A stretch of DNA of 64,000 nt, from positions 20,646,001-20,710,000 of the forward strand of contig NC_135358.1 in NCBI RefSeq assembly GCF_051622035.1. Direction: 5' to 3'. The position numbers were made by a program, and so were the translations under genes. The notes beneath the pieces are model-generated. The model worked only from the letters and a program-made list of their open reading frames with translations, made no database searches and had not been told where the DNA came from. How positions within the stretch are numbered: position 1 is the stretch's first letter; each line of letters opens with the position of its first letter. Source of the DNA: Arctopsyche grandis. Lineage: Eukaryota; Arthropoda; Insecta; Trichoptera; Hydropsychidae. Positions 11,331 through 22,010 of the stretch are shown piece after piece.

Positions 11331-12289
11331 AAATGAAAGTCCGACCGCTGTACTCTGTGAGGTGGATTATATGCCATCTCGCTTGCACCTAACATATTAC
11401 GCGATACAACCATATATACAACGAAAGCATTTAAATTGCAATTACCGCTTTAGTTAGTACGTTTAGATAAAAAAAAAAAATATTGAGATAGAAGACCAAT
11501 GCTTATAAACGTGGTAAAATAAAAAATTTGCCAAATAAATGAAAAATAGCACGGAAAAAAAAAATTATTTTTGACTTTTAAAATTCGCTAGACAATTAAT
11601 TAGAAGTATTTCAAAGCAATAAAATATAATAATTAATAGGAAAAATATCTGACTATTGATTTCAATACTCACTTTGAGCGTAACAATCCTAAATTTTGAG
11701 TTAAAGACCGCAAAAGCCAAAAAACTGTAAAAGTCGCGGATTTTTTTAAACGCTCATATCTCGTAAATGATCGCCCACCAACAAAAATAAATATCATATT
11801 CGAATTCAGTGGGTCAAACTTAGTAAAGATTGGCTAGTCTCCGCTCTGGTAACTCAAAAACGTGATTTTTTTGTTGCTCAGTGTTATTAGTCTTTTTGGC
11901 ACAAAAATTCGCTATAGTTAAATTATATAAAATATGACCCGGTCCTGGTTATTAGCAGCGGCTGGTACCCCCCCTCTCGTCAGGCCTCATGATGATGATG
12001 ACAATTTATTAATACCAGTCAAAATTAGTCAATTATAGTGTCAACATTTTGATTTTATAATGCAACGCTTAATAATTCATGGTTACATTTTGGAATAATG
12101 TCAAGGTAAAATTTGTGTAACGAAATTCTATGTATTGTATTACAATTTAATAATTACTCATTGTTCATATTCCACATACTTCATCGTTATAATTTACTCA
12201 ATAAATTGATAGAATGCGGATGGGTAGTTGGAAAACAATTGATTAATTTCGAATAGCGCACATGCGCTGTCCGAGTCCGAGTACAATGA
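11331..12289. other. Non-coding spacer with a possible second element tail
   Basis: Mostly AT-rich and unrecognised. A short GC-richer piece at about 11937-12003 ends in ATGATGATGATG, which looks like the tail of an RTE-type or similar retroposon; too little is left to classify. Confidence 0.35.
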
Positions 12290-12425
12290 GATAGTATATC
12301 AAATTTGGTGCTTCTAAATTAACAACTGTATATTTTCATAGCGAACAATATGAATTCTTATATAGAAAAAAATCACCCACATGACATTGCTATTGCAGGT
12401 GAAAGTAAGAAACTGAAAAAATAAA
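12290..12425 (+). repeat. Interspersed repeat B, copy 1
   Basis: Shares ATTTGGTGCTTCTAAATTAA-type and TTGCAGGTGAAAGT blocks, in the same order, with 14835-15015. A further partial block is at about 12465-12530. No class is evident. Confidence 0.5.
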
Positions 12426-12708
12426 CTTTTTAGAAATCTTTGTAATTTATATCTAGAGAGCACCACGAGATAGTATAACAAATTTGGTTTTTCTAAATTG
12501 AAAGATACAGATATACATAGCTTAACATGTCCGCATAATATTCATCTTTATCTTTATAATAAAGTAGAATATTATTCATTTAAAATTATGTCTTGAAATT
12601 AATCTAAAATAAATAAAACCAAAATGATTGTTCAAATAAAATCAAGGAATAGTTGATAAATAAGAAAAACTTGATGTTATATTTTTATATATAGTATATG
12701 TATATATT

Positions 12709-12714
12709 TTTTAT
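12709..12714 (-). terminator. Poly(A) signal of HINT1
   Basis: AATAAA on the minus strand about 40 bases past the HINT1 stop. Confidence 0.6.
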
Positions 12715-12752
12715 TGCAATTACATAATGTTTAACACGGATGAAAAATAATA

Positions 12753-13454
<702 letters not shown>

Positions 13455-13639
13455 TTGAAATAAGCGATTTCAGTCTTCTGAATTGCCTGAAGCTAGAGCT
13501 TCAGAAACAGACAGATGGTTACTGACAGAGTGACAGCTTCCGTCACCTGAACACTTGTACCAACTCACTTGGCATTGGACAATTTTCAACATAAATTATT
13601 TTAATTATTGTTTTCTTCTTAATTAGTATTGGGATTATC

Positions 13640-14000
13640 CGTTTGACAACAATTCTTCATGATTAGTTTCTCCGAAGTTCAAGGGAATTATACCCAAGCA
13701 TGCCCAAAAGGAAAGGAGTAGGATAGAGATATGGGTAGTACCCATACTCTTTCTTATATGGAAAACGAAGAAATGCTTTTTGGACTTTTTCGATAATAAG
13801 AGAGTAGTTTGCTTCATGCGGATTACACACAATCGCATTATACTCTAGCTTACTTCTTACAAGCGAGTTGAAAAGCAAGTGAGAAGACAAGGGGTTGGAG
13901 AATAACCTAGCATATTTCAAGACAAATCCAAGCCGACGAAAGGAAACGTCAGCGACTGTCTTGATATGGTTGTGAAAGGTGAATTGAGGATCAAAACTTT
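13640..14000 (-). mobile_element. LINE family 1, 5'-truncated fragment (end of reverse transcriptase ORF)
   Basis: The minus frame reads SFDPQFTFHNHI, LGFVLKYARLFS and LVRSKLEYNAIVCNP, the region after the RT palm in Jockey/CR1-like elements. Its end (PTPFLLGMLG, LELRRN) also occurs on the plus strand at about 25150-25230. The 5' end stops at a perfect 37-nt foldback (13979-14015). Confidence 0.75.
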
Positions 14001-14015
14001 TGATCCTCAATTCAC
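13979..14015. repeat. Perfect 37-nt palindrome at LINE 5' junction
   Basis: Two 18-nt arms beginning GTGAATTGAGGATC flank a single C. One arm is LINE coding sequence (FDPQFTF) and the other is its inverted copy, so the palindrome marks the truncation point. Confidence 0.85.
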
Positions 14016-14061
14016 ATTTTTGATTCAAAAGTGTTACCCAAGTCGACCATAGATTCCACAC

Positions 14062-14715
14062 GCTTCAACAACACGGATATATTGTCAATATATAGTTAGT
14101 TTGTGTAATATTAACGACTTTAAGACAAATATTAATTATCAAGATGCATATCCTGAGCGTCTACTTTAGAAAATAAACTATTCAACGAAATATTAGACTT
14201 TGATGAATACGAATTTCATTACACATAACTTATTATACTCTTTTATAAGTCATCTAAGTAAATCATTAATTTAAACGAATACCTCCCCCCCAAAAAAAAT
14301 ATCTCAAAAATAAAAGATATTGAATAGGTACAACGCCTCATATACAAGTTTGACCTTTGTATTGAACTTTGAACTTTGTTTTTGATACTTCTTATGTTCT
14401 TCAAATATTAAAAAAAAAGATCTTCAAATAAATAGAAAGTTGTCGGTTGGTCATATCCAATTTTTTTTATATATTTTATTAAATAATGACTAATTTTTAT
14501 ACTCCATATATATACATACATACATATGTATATATAATACATACATACATGCAAATGTATTCTATGGATATCTTTTACTATCTAGAATAGACGTCGGCAG
14601 CCTTTTTTGGCCGAGTGTCAAAAGCAACCAAAATGTGATTATTAAGATGTTTTAATGAATAATAAGATAAATTTGATTGAGACAAAAACTCTTCCGTCTG
14701 TCGTACAACATGCGC
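14062..14715. other. Non-coding spacer
   Basis: AT-rich with a (CATA)n/(TATG)n cluster near 14510-14555. No gene or family member recognised. Confidence 0.4.
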
Positions 14716-14754
14716 AGTTATTTCCTTGGAGTGGTTAACTCCAAGGAAATAACT
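14716..14754. repeat. Perfect 17-bp inverted repeat
   Basis: Arms 14716-14732 (AGTTATTTCCTTGGAGT) and 14738-14754 flank GGTTA. Whether it belongs to repeat B, which begins about 80 bp on, is unclear. Confidence 0.75.
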
Positions 14755-14834
14755 ACACAAGTTTGAAAATGAACGAGTTGTTCGAACTTTTTGAGGAAAG
14801 ATTTAGAAAAAAAACGGATGATAATGCCATTAGT

Positions 14835-15015
14835 AGTAGGTATATAAAAAATGGTGGTTCTAAATTGACAACTGTAGATTTTCATAGAAAACAAACAATA
14901 TTCACCCTTATTTAGCCTTATATACATACATACATATAAATATGTATATATGTATAGTAAAATCACCCATACGACGTCGCTGTTGCAGGTGAAAGTTCGA
15001 AATTGAAAAAAGGAA
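14835..15015 (+). repeat. Interspersed repeat B, copy 2
   Basis: Matches 12290-12425 at GGTTCTAAATTGACAACTGT and at the TTGCAGGTGAAAGTT-AAATTGAAAAAA end, with a microsatellite inserted in between. Confidence 0.5.
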
Positions 15016-15139
15016 CTTATTGGTTATCGTGTCACGATATAAGATCCAACTACAAAAGATCCATGAAAGAAGATCCGTCCGATAGAATGCGATTAAAACG
15101 ATAAAACGTCCGGTCAGTTAAAGCTCCAGTTACAAAATG

Positions 15140-15265
15140 ATCGAGCTGGAGTCACATACATACATATATCCGTCTGACTAGCAGCACCGGACTGGGAATT
15201 GAGCCCACGACCCCTGAATTGATATCATTATACGCTAACCACGTTATTTTGCTGGTTATATACCA
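15140..15265 (-). mobile_element. SINE, truncated, minus strand
   Basis: On the minus strand it carries an A-box-like head, a B-box-like GGTCGTGGGCTCAATTCCC, and the GACTCCAGCTCG junction found in the other SINEs. The core and tail are missing. Confidence 0.55.
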
Positions 15266-15790
15266 AAGATATTGTTTTAATGTGATCGACAATAAAAACA
15301 CATTAACAAAGATCTGACATTACAAAATATGAAGTAAACGTATGTTCACACATATGTATGTATGTACATATGTAGCTTTCGTTGAAAAATTAAACGCTTT
15401 TGAATACGTACTCACTAATGTAACGAACGAATACGCAATACGACTTGTTTTCATTCGGCCACTTGAAATTTGTATCACGAACGTAAAATACACACACGAA
15501 TGTCCGCGTTTAACACATGTACGCGATAATGAGAGTTTGGATCATGTAATCATGAACGGGGGTGGCCGAATCCCCTTCTCACCCTCGACACCCATGCCTC
15601 CTCCCTCCCACGGGGGTTGCGATGGTTGACAAATGGCCGTTGGTCACGCTAAACGTGCATTACGCCGCGTATAATGTAATATCGATATCAGTGCACTTGA
15701 AACTTCGAATGCAAACTGGGCTAAGATAAATCACAAGAAGTCCCAAAATTGGCGGAAAAGAAAGTACACCAGGTTTCAATTCACCGCTTA
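15266..15790. other. Non-coding spacer, GC-richer toward its end
   Basis: Contains a TATG-type microsatellite near 15350-15375. The part 15420-15660 is GC-richer than the surroundings but shows no exon I can support. Confidence 0.35.
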
Positions 15791-15965
15791 GAGCCGGGCC
15801 GCACCGTGCAACTTTGTCGGCCGACTTGTTGCGCGACACGAAAAAATGTATGGAAATGTGTGCGACAAACAAGTTGACGAGTGTGGCATGTCCCATCTTC
15901 CTGCATGCATTGGTCTGGTCGTCCTCAACCAAGTTGTTCGCAAGTTGAGCGGTGCGGCCCGGCCC
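15791..15965. mobile_element. Harbinger/PIF-type MITE, 175 bp
   Basis: The left end GAGCCGGGCCGCACCG.. and the reverse complement of the right end, GGGCCGGGCCGCACCG.., agree over about 24 bp. TTA flanks both sides (15788-15790 and 15966-15968), the 3-bp duplication usual for PIF/Harbinger. Confidence 0.65.
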
Positions 15966-15982
15966 TTATGGTGGGTGCACCG

Positions 15983-16200
15983 CAGTGGCGGCTCGTGAGA
16001 ATTCATAGAGGGGGGGCTGCAGAGATTAATCGGGCTGCAGTATATTACCGGTGATCAAATGCAGACAAAAATAGCATGTATATGTCTATACTGGGAGGCT
16101 GCAGCCCTGCAGCCTATATGGACGGCAAAACAGCATGCATTTGTACTACATATATTGGGAGGGCTGCAGCCCCGCAGCCCATATAGACGAGCCGCCACTG
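15983..16200. mobile_element. hAT-type MITE, 218 bp, with 8-bp target duplication
   Basis: 14-bp terminal inverted repeats CAGTGGCGGCTCGT and ACGAGCCGCCACTG are flanked by exact GTGCACCG copies (15975-15982 and 16201-16208). An 8-bp duplication with CA..TG ends is the hAT signature. The interior has repeated GGGCTGCAG(C) blocks. Confidence 0.88.
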
Positions 16201-16394
16201 GTGCACCGATAGTTGACATGTCAACGGAAAAGTTGGATGATTTTGATAATGATATATGCATGTATGTATTTAAATATGCTCTCTCTAATTGGGTGATGGA
16301 AGTGAATCTAATTTTTGAATTGGAGGACTTCGCCATGTCAAACATTTATATAATATTATATTTTGACACCTGGTGAAATGATTTTAGTAAATAA

Positions 16395-16406
16395 TTTATT
16401 TTTATT
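16395..16406 (-). terminator. Double poly(A) signal
   Basis: Two adjacent AATAAA hexamers on the minus strand directly after the stop codon at 16415. Confidence 0.5.
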
Positions 16407-16414
16407 TCCAGTGC

Positions 16415-16549
16415 TTATCGTTTGCCTTCTGGAGCGTAGATAGGTTGGAATGGTTGGATTTTTGATGGTGCCAATTTTTTATTGAAACGTCTCAGTAATT
16501 CAGGCGTAGATACACAATCGTACGGCATGGCATGCCTAGGTGACTCCAA
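16415..16549 (-). CDS. Terminal coding exon of an unidentified minus-strand gene
   Basis: On the minus strand a TTCACAG acceptor opens at 16549 and 44 codons follow to TAA at 16417-16415. The peptide runs LESPRHAMPYDCVSTPELL, RRFNKKLAPS, then KIQPFQPIYAPEGKR at the C-terminus: polar, Pro-rich, ending basic. Two AATAAA signals lie 9 and 15 bases past the stop, which supports a true last exon. I do not recognise the protein. A 201-bp retroposon sits immediately upstream in the intron, and its target duplication copies this acceptor (see findings). Two 32-nt stretches upstream (17746-17777 and 20216-20247) could be the preceding exons. Confidence 0.55.
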   Translation of the reverse strand: MESPRHAMPYDCVSTPELLRRFNKKLAPSKIQPFQPIYAPEGKR

Positions 16550-16562
16550 CTGTGAATGGATT

Positions 16563-16763
16563 TGATTTTGATTTTTAAATGCTTTTTATTATTACGAAAT
16601 TAAGTTCACAATACATCTTATATCTATTTTAATAGCTACTGATCTACTGATCATTTTCTATTTTACAATTTTAATTTAATTTGGTTAGTAATCACAGTAT
16701 TATATTATTCTAATGTTAATCTAAAGCATAATAGGAAAAAGAGCTCAAAAACCTATTTACAAT
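16563..16763 (-). mobile_element. 5'-truncated retroposon, 201 bp, with 16-bp target duplication
   Basis: The insert is bounded by exact 16-bp repeats CAACTGTGAATGGATT at 16547-16562 and 16764-16779. Read on the minus strand it ends in an A-rich tail (AAAAATCAAAATCA), as expected of target-primed reverse transcription. The body does not match the other families here. Confidence 0.85.
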
Positions 16764-17745
16764 CAACTGTGAATGGATTAAAAGCTCATGATAGTATGTC
16801 GAAATGTGCTAAATTTAATTACATGATATTTGACGGATCAGTGTTGGAATTAAGTTGAGGTGTACCAAGTGAATTGTATTTATTTTAAAGTTTAAATAAA
16901 TGTATGTGAAATAAATTTCCGTGTACTTAGTGAATACTAATAAAAAAAAAGTTCAATTATAATATATATTCCCCTTATTTGATTAGTTTCGTTAACTCAG
17001 ATATAGATATTAATTACTGGTGCATTTTTCTTATTTATTGATAACACTGTTCGACACGAAAAATGGTTCACAGACGAGATATGACTTTTCTTATAGATCT
17101 ATGACTTGTAAAAACGAATCTGGTAATAAAAAATGTTGATTGGCTCGAAATTCGGAGATACATATGTATGTACATACATATATGTATGTGTTTTTTAAAT
17201 CGCACGATTTTTCTATATCTTGGTGTTGTTCGGTCGATGTCTCAAAATCTGTCAATTTTATGTTCAGAATGAATATTGGAATCTATAGTCGGGTATTTTA
17301 TCTTTCATTTGTAGTACTTTTCAGCTTTCAAATCTCTCTAAGTAGTTGCCCAGTTCAAATCAAAAGCCAAAAGTACGTATTTTCACTTGGGATTTTTTCC
17401 CACTGTTAATACTACATATTTTATATTGAGAATTTTCTATTGAAACATGTTTATTAAGGTAATGTTCACTATTTCACACTATTTTTTGTTTTCTTTTAAG
17501 ATGGTTAATTGGAAGTGTGCTGAATTTTAAATCGGTAAAATTCCGAGATAAAAGTCCGTACTAGTATTTACTCGTATTTACACGAGTCTGAATTGGATTA
17601 ATAGGGATAATATATTAAATTGTCTTTATGAGAATTAAATAAAATTCTAATTAGAAAAATCATGTTTCGGCTATTATTGTGGATCAATAACAATATTTCT
17701 ATTGATAACTGGCTTTTCTCGATACAATAAACGAATGAAACTTAC

Positions 17746-17777
17746 AGGAGTTATTGTGTGTATGTCCGCGATTATTT
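17746..17777 (-). CDS. Candidate 32-nt microexon of the minus-strand gene
   Basis: TTTTTTTACAG precedes it and GTAAGTTTC follows it, both strong splice sites. Read in the phase that joins to LESPRHAM it encodes IIADIHTITP, entering in phase 1 and leaving in phase 0. So small an exon can arise by chance, and only transcripts can confirm it. Confidence 0.3.
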
Positions 17778-17784
17778 CTGTAAA

Positions 17785-18035
17785 AAAATTGCCCCAAAAC
17801 GAGAACGAATACGGGAAAAATGGGAATGAGTGACATTGCAACGCAATACTTTCAAATGTTTTCGTGTCGCCATCTGCGTTGTTAGAGTAAAATAAACCAA
17901 CAATTGAATAACTTCAAATGTGTTCGCCGCCTGCGTTTTTCCGACAAATGGGAACGGGAACGCAATGGGAATGGGAACGGGAACGGGAATTGCATTCATT
18001 ATTGTGGCATTGCAACGCATGCCGGGTTCAGCTAG
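17785..18035 (+). mobile_element. Mini-Helitron (type 1), 3' end clear
   Basis: Ends ..GCATGCCGGGTTCAGCTAG followed by T, the CTAG end and A/T insertion site typical of Helitrons. It contains a GGGAACGGGAAC repeat. The 5' limit is approximate. Confidence 0.55.
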
Positions 18036-18062
18036 TTCCTTTATATTTTTCAAAAATTATTA

Positions 18063-18243
18063 TCTAATATATAATTTCGAAAGATACTTTGTATGTATTT
18101 GTTTGTTTGTTAGTTTGGTTAGTAGAATCCGTGACGTTCAATTTAATGAAAAAACAAATGAATATTCAAATAAATTTAAATAAAATAAAACTATTCAAAT
18201 AAATTTAAATAAAATACCGAGCGAGGCCGGGTAAAAACACTAG
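18063..18243 (+). mobile_element. Mini-Helitron (type 2), 181 bp
   Basis: Starts TCTAATATATAATTTCG after A and ends ACCGAGCGAGGCCGGGT..ACACTAG before T, so both Helitron ends and the AT target are present. Near-identical ends occur at 22011-22224. Confidence 0.8.
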
Positions 18244-19075
18244 TAATTTCTAAAACTTAAATTCTTTTTTTAAACAAGAAGGGAACAATATGTTGATCTT
18301 AACTACTAGTATCAAATCAATGTTCACCTAATATCTGCTTTGAATATTTTCTATGAACCACGAGGACCAAAATTCTCCCTCTGACTAATTAAAAAAAAAA
18401 TGACATTATTTAGGTTGATAGTGAAATAAAAGAACGTTGCTTGCTAGATTTCCTCTAGCTTTTAGATATTATTTGATTTGTATAATGGGTTGCCAATACA
18501 GCCTATTGGCAACTCGCCCCACCCTAAAAGGATACCTCCCTTGTCAGAATTAGATGCTTTGTGATAAAATTTAAACGAAAGGTTTTGGAAAGGAATTGAA
18601 AAACTTTTGATTATTTCAGACGATAAGTAAAAGTTAATGGATTCATCTCTCTCGATCATCCAGATAGTATATTTTTGAAGTAATCAATATATCCATGATA
18701 GAAATTGATGAAATCGCGCGTAAAGACTGTAATTTGTTTTGACTAGTTTTGAATAAAATTATTTATGGCGTTGACCATTTGCCGCTTATTAGAGTAATTA
18801 AATTTTCAGCGTTTTGATTTGAATTTAAATTTATGGTAAGTCGTTTAATTTGTTGATATTTTTGTAAAATAGCGAAAATTTGCAACACGTTCGTTCAATG
18901 CGTCACGTAGTCAAAGTTGGGCAACGGTCAACATTTTGCTGGGATTTATGCGAGTTACCGTGTTTTGTTTTTGGAAAACTTTCAACTTTTGGTGTATGTT
19001 TCATAAAATTAATTTTAGATTAAATTGTTTATGTTGTTGCTTCTGCGATTAATTGTAATATTATATGTATATTAT
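18244..19075. other. Non-coding stretch between mobile elements
   Basis: Holds a small hairpin (TTGCCAATA..TATTGGCAA, 18491-18513) and an ATG|GTAAGT donor-like site near 18832 on the plus strand. No exon is supported on either strand. Confidence 0.35.
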
Positions 19076-19345
19076 AGCTTACTGGTTAATTCACTGTTGA
19101 CCAGTAGATAAGTTCGTGGGTTCAAATCTCGGCTGGAGTTAAATGATCATTTGATTATATGTATACGCTGCTGTCGAGATCTGGATAGTTATTAAAACCC
19201 AGATCGACCATCTCCTGCTAGAATTTGCCGATTTATCTAGCTTCATTATTGTGATGGATCCAATAAAATCAGCAACCTCCCCCCATTAAGTTATTAAAAT
19301 TAAAATTGACTTACCGTATATCAATTTTTTGATTTTGCCAGTTTG
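19076..19345 (+). mobile_element. SINE, variant head
   Basis: Contains the B-box GGGTTCAAATC and a core with CTCCTGCTAGAATTTGCCGA and TCATTATTGTGATGGATCC, a diverged form of the core in 8461-8917. It runs into the AT-rich tail near 19400. Confidence 0.65.
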
Positions 19346-19559
19346 TCCATAGATGACGCTATTGTATTGTATAATATTTATTTTTAGTTATTTATTTATT
19401 GTTTATTATAAACATACATCATATGTCCCATGACAGCTATAACCCCAAGGTGACATATATGGTTAGATTTTTGTACATATGTCAGTACTAACAACATACA
19501 TACACCTTCTAATTATTTAGATGAATTAAAAAAAAAGATGGAGTAAAATAATTCCTAAC

Positions 19560-19770
19560 TGGTAACATAGATCAGAAGTTAGCGTGTAATGTTTTTAATT
19601 TTGTGGTCACGGGTTCAATCCCTGGCTGTACTGCGTGACCTATCAGAGTTTGTGACGTATCAGAGTTTGCCAATTTATCTGATTTCATTGATAATGTTCC
19701 AACAAATTGGCAACCCTGTCCTATTTCTCGCAAAAAATCGAGTTTACAGTAACTCTTATTTGTTGATTTA
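19560..19770 (+). mobile_element. SINE, variant head, shortened
   Basis: Has the B-box CGGGTTCAATCCC, then TATCAGAGTTTGCCAATTTA and TGATTTCATTGATAATG, the shared SINE core. The A-box region is degraded. Confidence 0.65.
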
Positions 19771-19847
19771 TAAAATGCTGCAAATGTGCTCATATATGTC
19801 TCTTTGATTGTTAATCGATGTTCGTAATTGGCCTAGAATAATACTTT

Positions 19848-20165
19848 GGTAATATCGGTATTAAAAAATGAAATACCGATAGTATCGATTTTTATCAAAT
19901 TCAAACATTTTATTTGTCAAAAACGACATCTCCAATTTTGAACCAACGGGCTTCCAAATTTTTTTTCAAAAAATTTATTTAAATAAATAAATACATATAT
20001 AAATCTTTTATATTCGTCCAAGACACTATTACATGAAAGTTAATTAAATTTTCAAGATTTGTATAATTTTTAACAAAAATTATATGAATTTTCAGATTAA
20101 ATAACGGGTTTCCGGAAACTTTTGATTTTTAACAACGGGTTTCCGGAAACCCATGGAAACCATTA
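19848..20165. repeat. AT-rich stretch with two inverted motifs
   Basis: AATACCGATA-type inverted motifs lie near 19850-19885. At about 20107-20152 AACGGGTTTCCGGAAAC occurs twice, the second copy forming the perfect palindrome GGGTTTCCGGAAACCC. It may be a decayed transposon, but the limits are not visible. Confidence 0.35.
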
Positions 20166-20215
20166 AGGTGACACCACTGAGTACCAGTATCGTTCTATTT
20201 TATTTAAATTCCTAC

Positions 20216-20247
20216 CTGTAGTACGCTTATTCTGCTTTTCCAAGATT
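20216..20247 (-). CDS. Candidate 32-nt microexon of the minus-strand gene
   Basis: A TCTTAATTCGATATCTGCAG acceptor and a GTAGGA donor frame 32 bases that read ILEKQNKRTT in the phase needed to join the 17746-17777 candidate, producing a charged, helix-like stretch. The evidence is splice motifs and phase only. Confidence 0.25.
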
Positions 20248-20264
20248 CTGCAGATATCGAATTA

Positions 20265-20960
20265 AGAGAAGTGAATTTGTGAAATAACGTTGCACTCTTT
20301 TCACTTAATCCTTTCAAAATCAATTCCCTAAAATATTCCTATCTACAGCGTGTTTATCGTATGCTTAGCGGGGAGCTGAATGAGGTTGATCAATTCTGTA
20401 TTTCCTTACATCAACTCAGGACTGCCATCAGGAGAGTCTTGATTGATTGAACCATTTCTATTTCTATTTCTATTATATATTCTTTATCCAATTATATTAT
20501 ATCACTGTATGTTTAATTATGCATTGTCCTATTTAGTCATATTTTAGTGTTTATTCTTTTCTTTTTCATTTGTTTGTCTATGTGTACTAGATGGTTACCT
20601 GACAACTCGTTCACAGATTTTCCGTAAACCGAGGATGCGCTCCAGGCATTACGTATACGGCCATCTCTTTCTCACCCCGTCTGTTCACCAAGATCTTGTT
20701 TACTATGCCATTACGTATGCAGCCATCTCTTTCACAGACCGTCTGTTATCGGTGAACAGACGGTCTGTGAAAGAGATGGCTGCATACGTAATGGCAGAGT
20801 AATCGAGATCATGGTGAACAGTATAGTGTATTTTGTAAAAATCTATAATTGGGCTCAGATGTTATTTTGTTATATTTATTCTTTATTTTTATGAATTTCT
20901 ACATCTAAGACCTGTTGATTTTTCAATAAATTAATAAATAAACAAATAAATAAATAAATA
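20265..20960 (+). mobile_element. LINE family 2, 3' fragment
   Basis: The left part encodes the same C-terminus as the LINE at 60020-61965 (RVYRML.GELNEVDQF, then L(H)QLR) followed by a related 3' UTR and an AATA-repeat tail. A palindromic insertion at about 20610-20825 interrupts the UTR. Confidence 0.75.
20681..20821. repeat. Palindromic insertion, 42-bp perfect arms
   Basis: Arms 20706-20747 and 20755-20796 are perfect reverse complements around a 7-bp loop. Imperfect pairing extends to 20681 and 20821. A third, diverged copy of the arm lies in direct orientation just to the left (about 20635-20685). Confidence 0.85.
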
Positions 20961-21329
20961 AGTCAAACAAAAATAGTGTTTTTGGAATTGAAATTTGGAC
21001 TTCCACCACTTTCAATTCAATCAACAGATCAATTGGCTACGCTTAAAACCAAATACAAATGTTACAGTGATTAGATGCCGTTGGATCTAATGGCGTGTGG
21101 ATCAATAGTTGGCTGGAGCTGTAGTCGGCTAGATATTTTGTCGTGCGTGTTTAGTCGTTGGGCCATATGTCCGTGGAGTTTTTGCTATGACACGCAAAAG
21201 AAAGTATGCATGTATGTATGTATGTAAGTGCATTCACTTTGAAACTAAAATTAAAATTTGGCATGAAATAAACCGAAATTGTCATTCATGTGAAAGTTTG
21301 TGATAGGGGATATCTGTATAGTGCAGTGG

Positions 21330-21480
21330 AGGCTGCATCGGCGCCGACGTCAGTGCGCGCCGCGACGCCGCGCCGTCAACACGCGTCCTACGTCACTTCC
21401 GGTCTAGGAAAATTGTGCCGCGCGTACTACTGACTGGCACACTGACGCAACTTCCGACACCGGAAGTGCGAAAACTTTCA
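21330..21480 (+). promoter_or_regulatory. CpG-rich putative promoter with ETS and CRE-like sites
   Basis: A GC island in AT-rich surroundings holds ACCGGAAGTG, CACTTCCGGT, TACGTCAC and GACGTCAG, sites typical of broadly expressed promoters. It lies just before a splice-donor-terminated stretch and upstream of the PH-domain coding exon, so it is assigned to that gene. Divergent transcription is possible. Confidence 0.45.
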
Positions 21481-21603
21481 AAAATTCTCACTCTAGTGCG
21501 CTGTTTATACTTGCATTAAGATTATTAAAAAGGGAAAAAGTTTCTTCGTCGTTCGTGTTCGTGTATGGCAAAGTATAAACAAACATAAACCGATGTTATA
21601 AAA
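21481..21603 (+). other. Putative non-coding first exon of the PH-domain gene
   Basis: The stretch after the GC island ends at GTAAGT (21604). The next plausible acceptor on this strand is TTGTTCACAG at 26423, directly before the coding exon's leader. The exact start is unknown. Confidence 0.35.
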
Positions 21604-22010
21604 GTAAGTTTTCACCGAAAGGGAAAACAACGACGATATCGCAAAGTGCATTATTTATTCCAGTGTTTGTATATTATGTAATATTATTGATACATATCGC
21701 GTAGCAATCGCACATGCATGTTTCTATGTACGTGCTTTTTTAAATTCATATCATATTATCGTTGCCTGTATTTGTGTACGTGTTGCATATCTAATATAAC
21801 ATAATCATAATATAATTAGTGAAATGTATTTAGTGTTTTATCGTGTTTAATGTGGATTTCATCTACGTCAAGTGTTTGTTATTTTTTAGGTATGTATAGA
21901 TTTTTATAATTATATTTTACTTCAGTACATTTGATCAAATGTTTAATTTAGAATTCATCTAAGAATTATTATATAATAATATACATATGTGTATATATTA
22001 ACATTAATAA

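Noticed and set aside
16800-16880. Additional minus-strand exon reading SLGTPQLNSNTDPSN before 16780
   Set aside because: The only donor-like site leaves it in a phase incompatible with the terminal exon, and no good acceptor is present.
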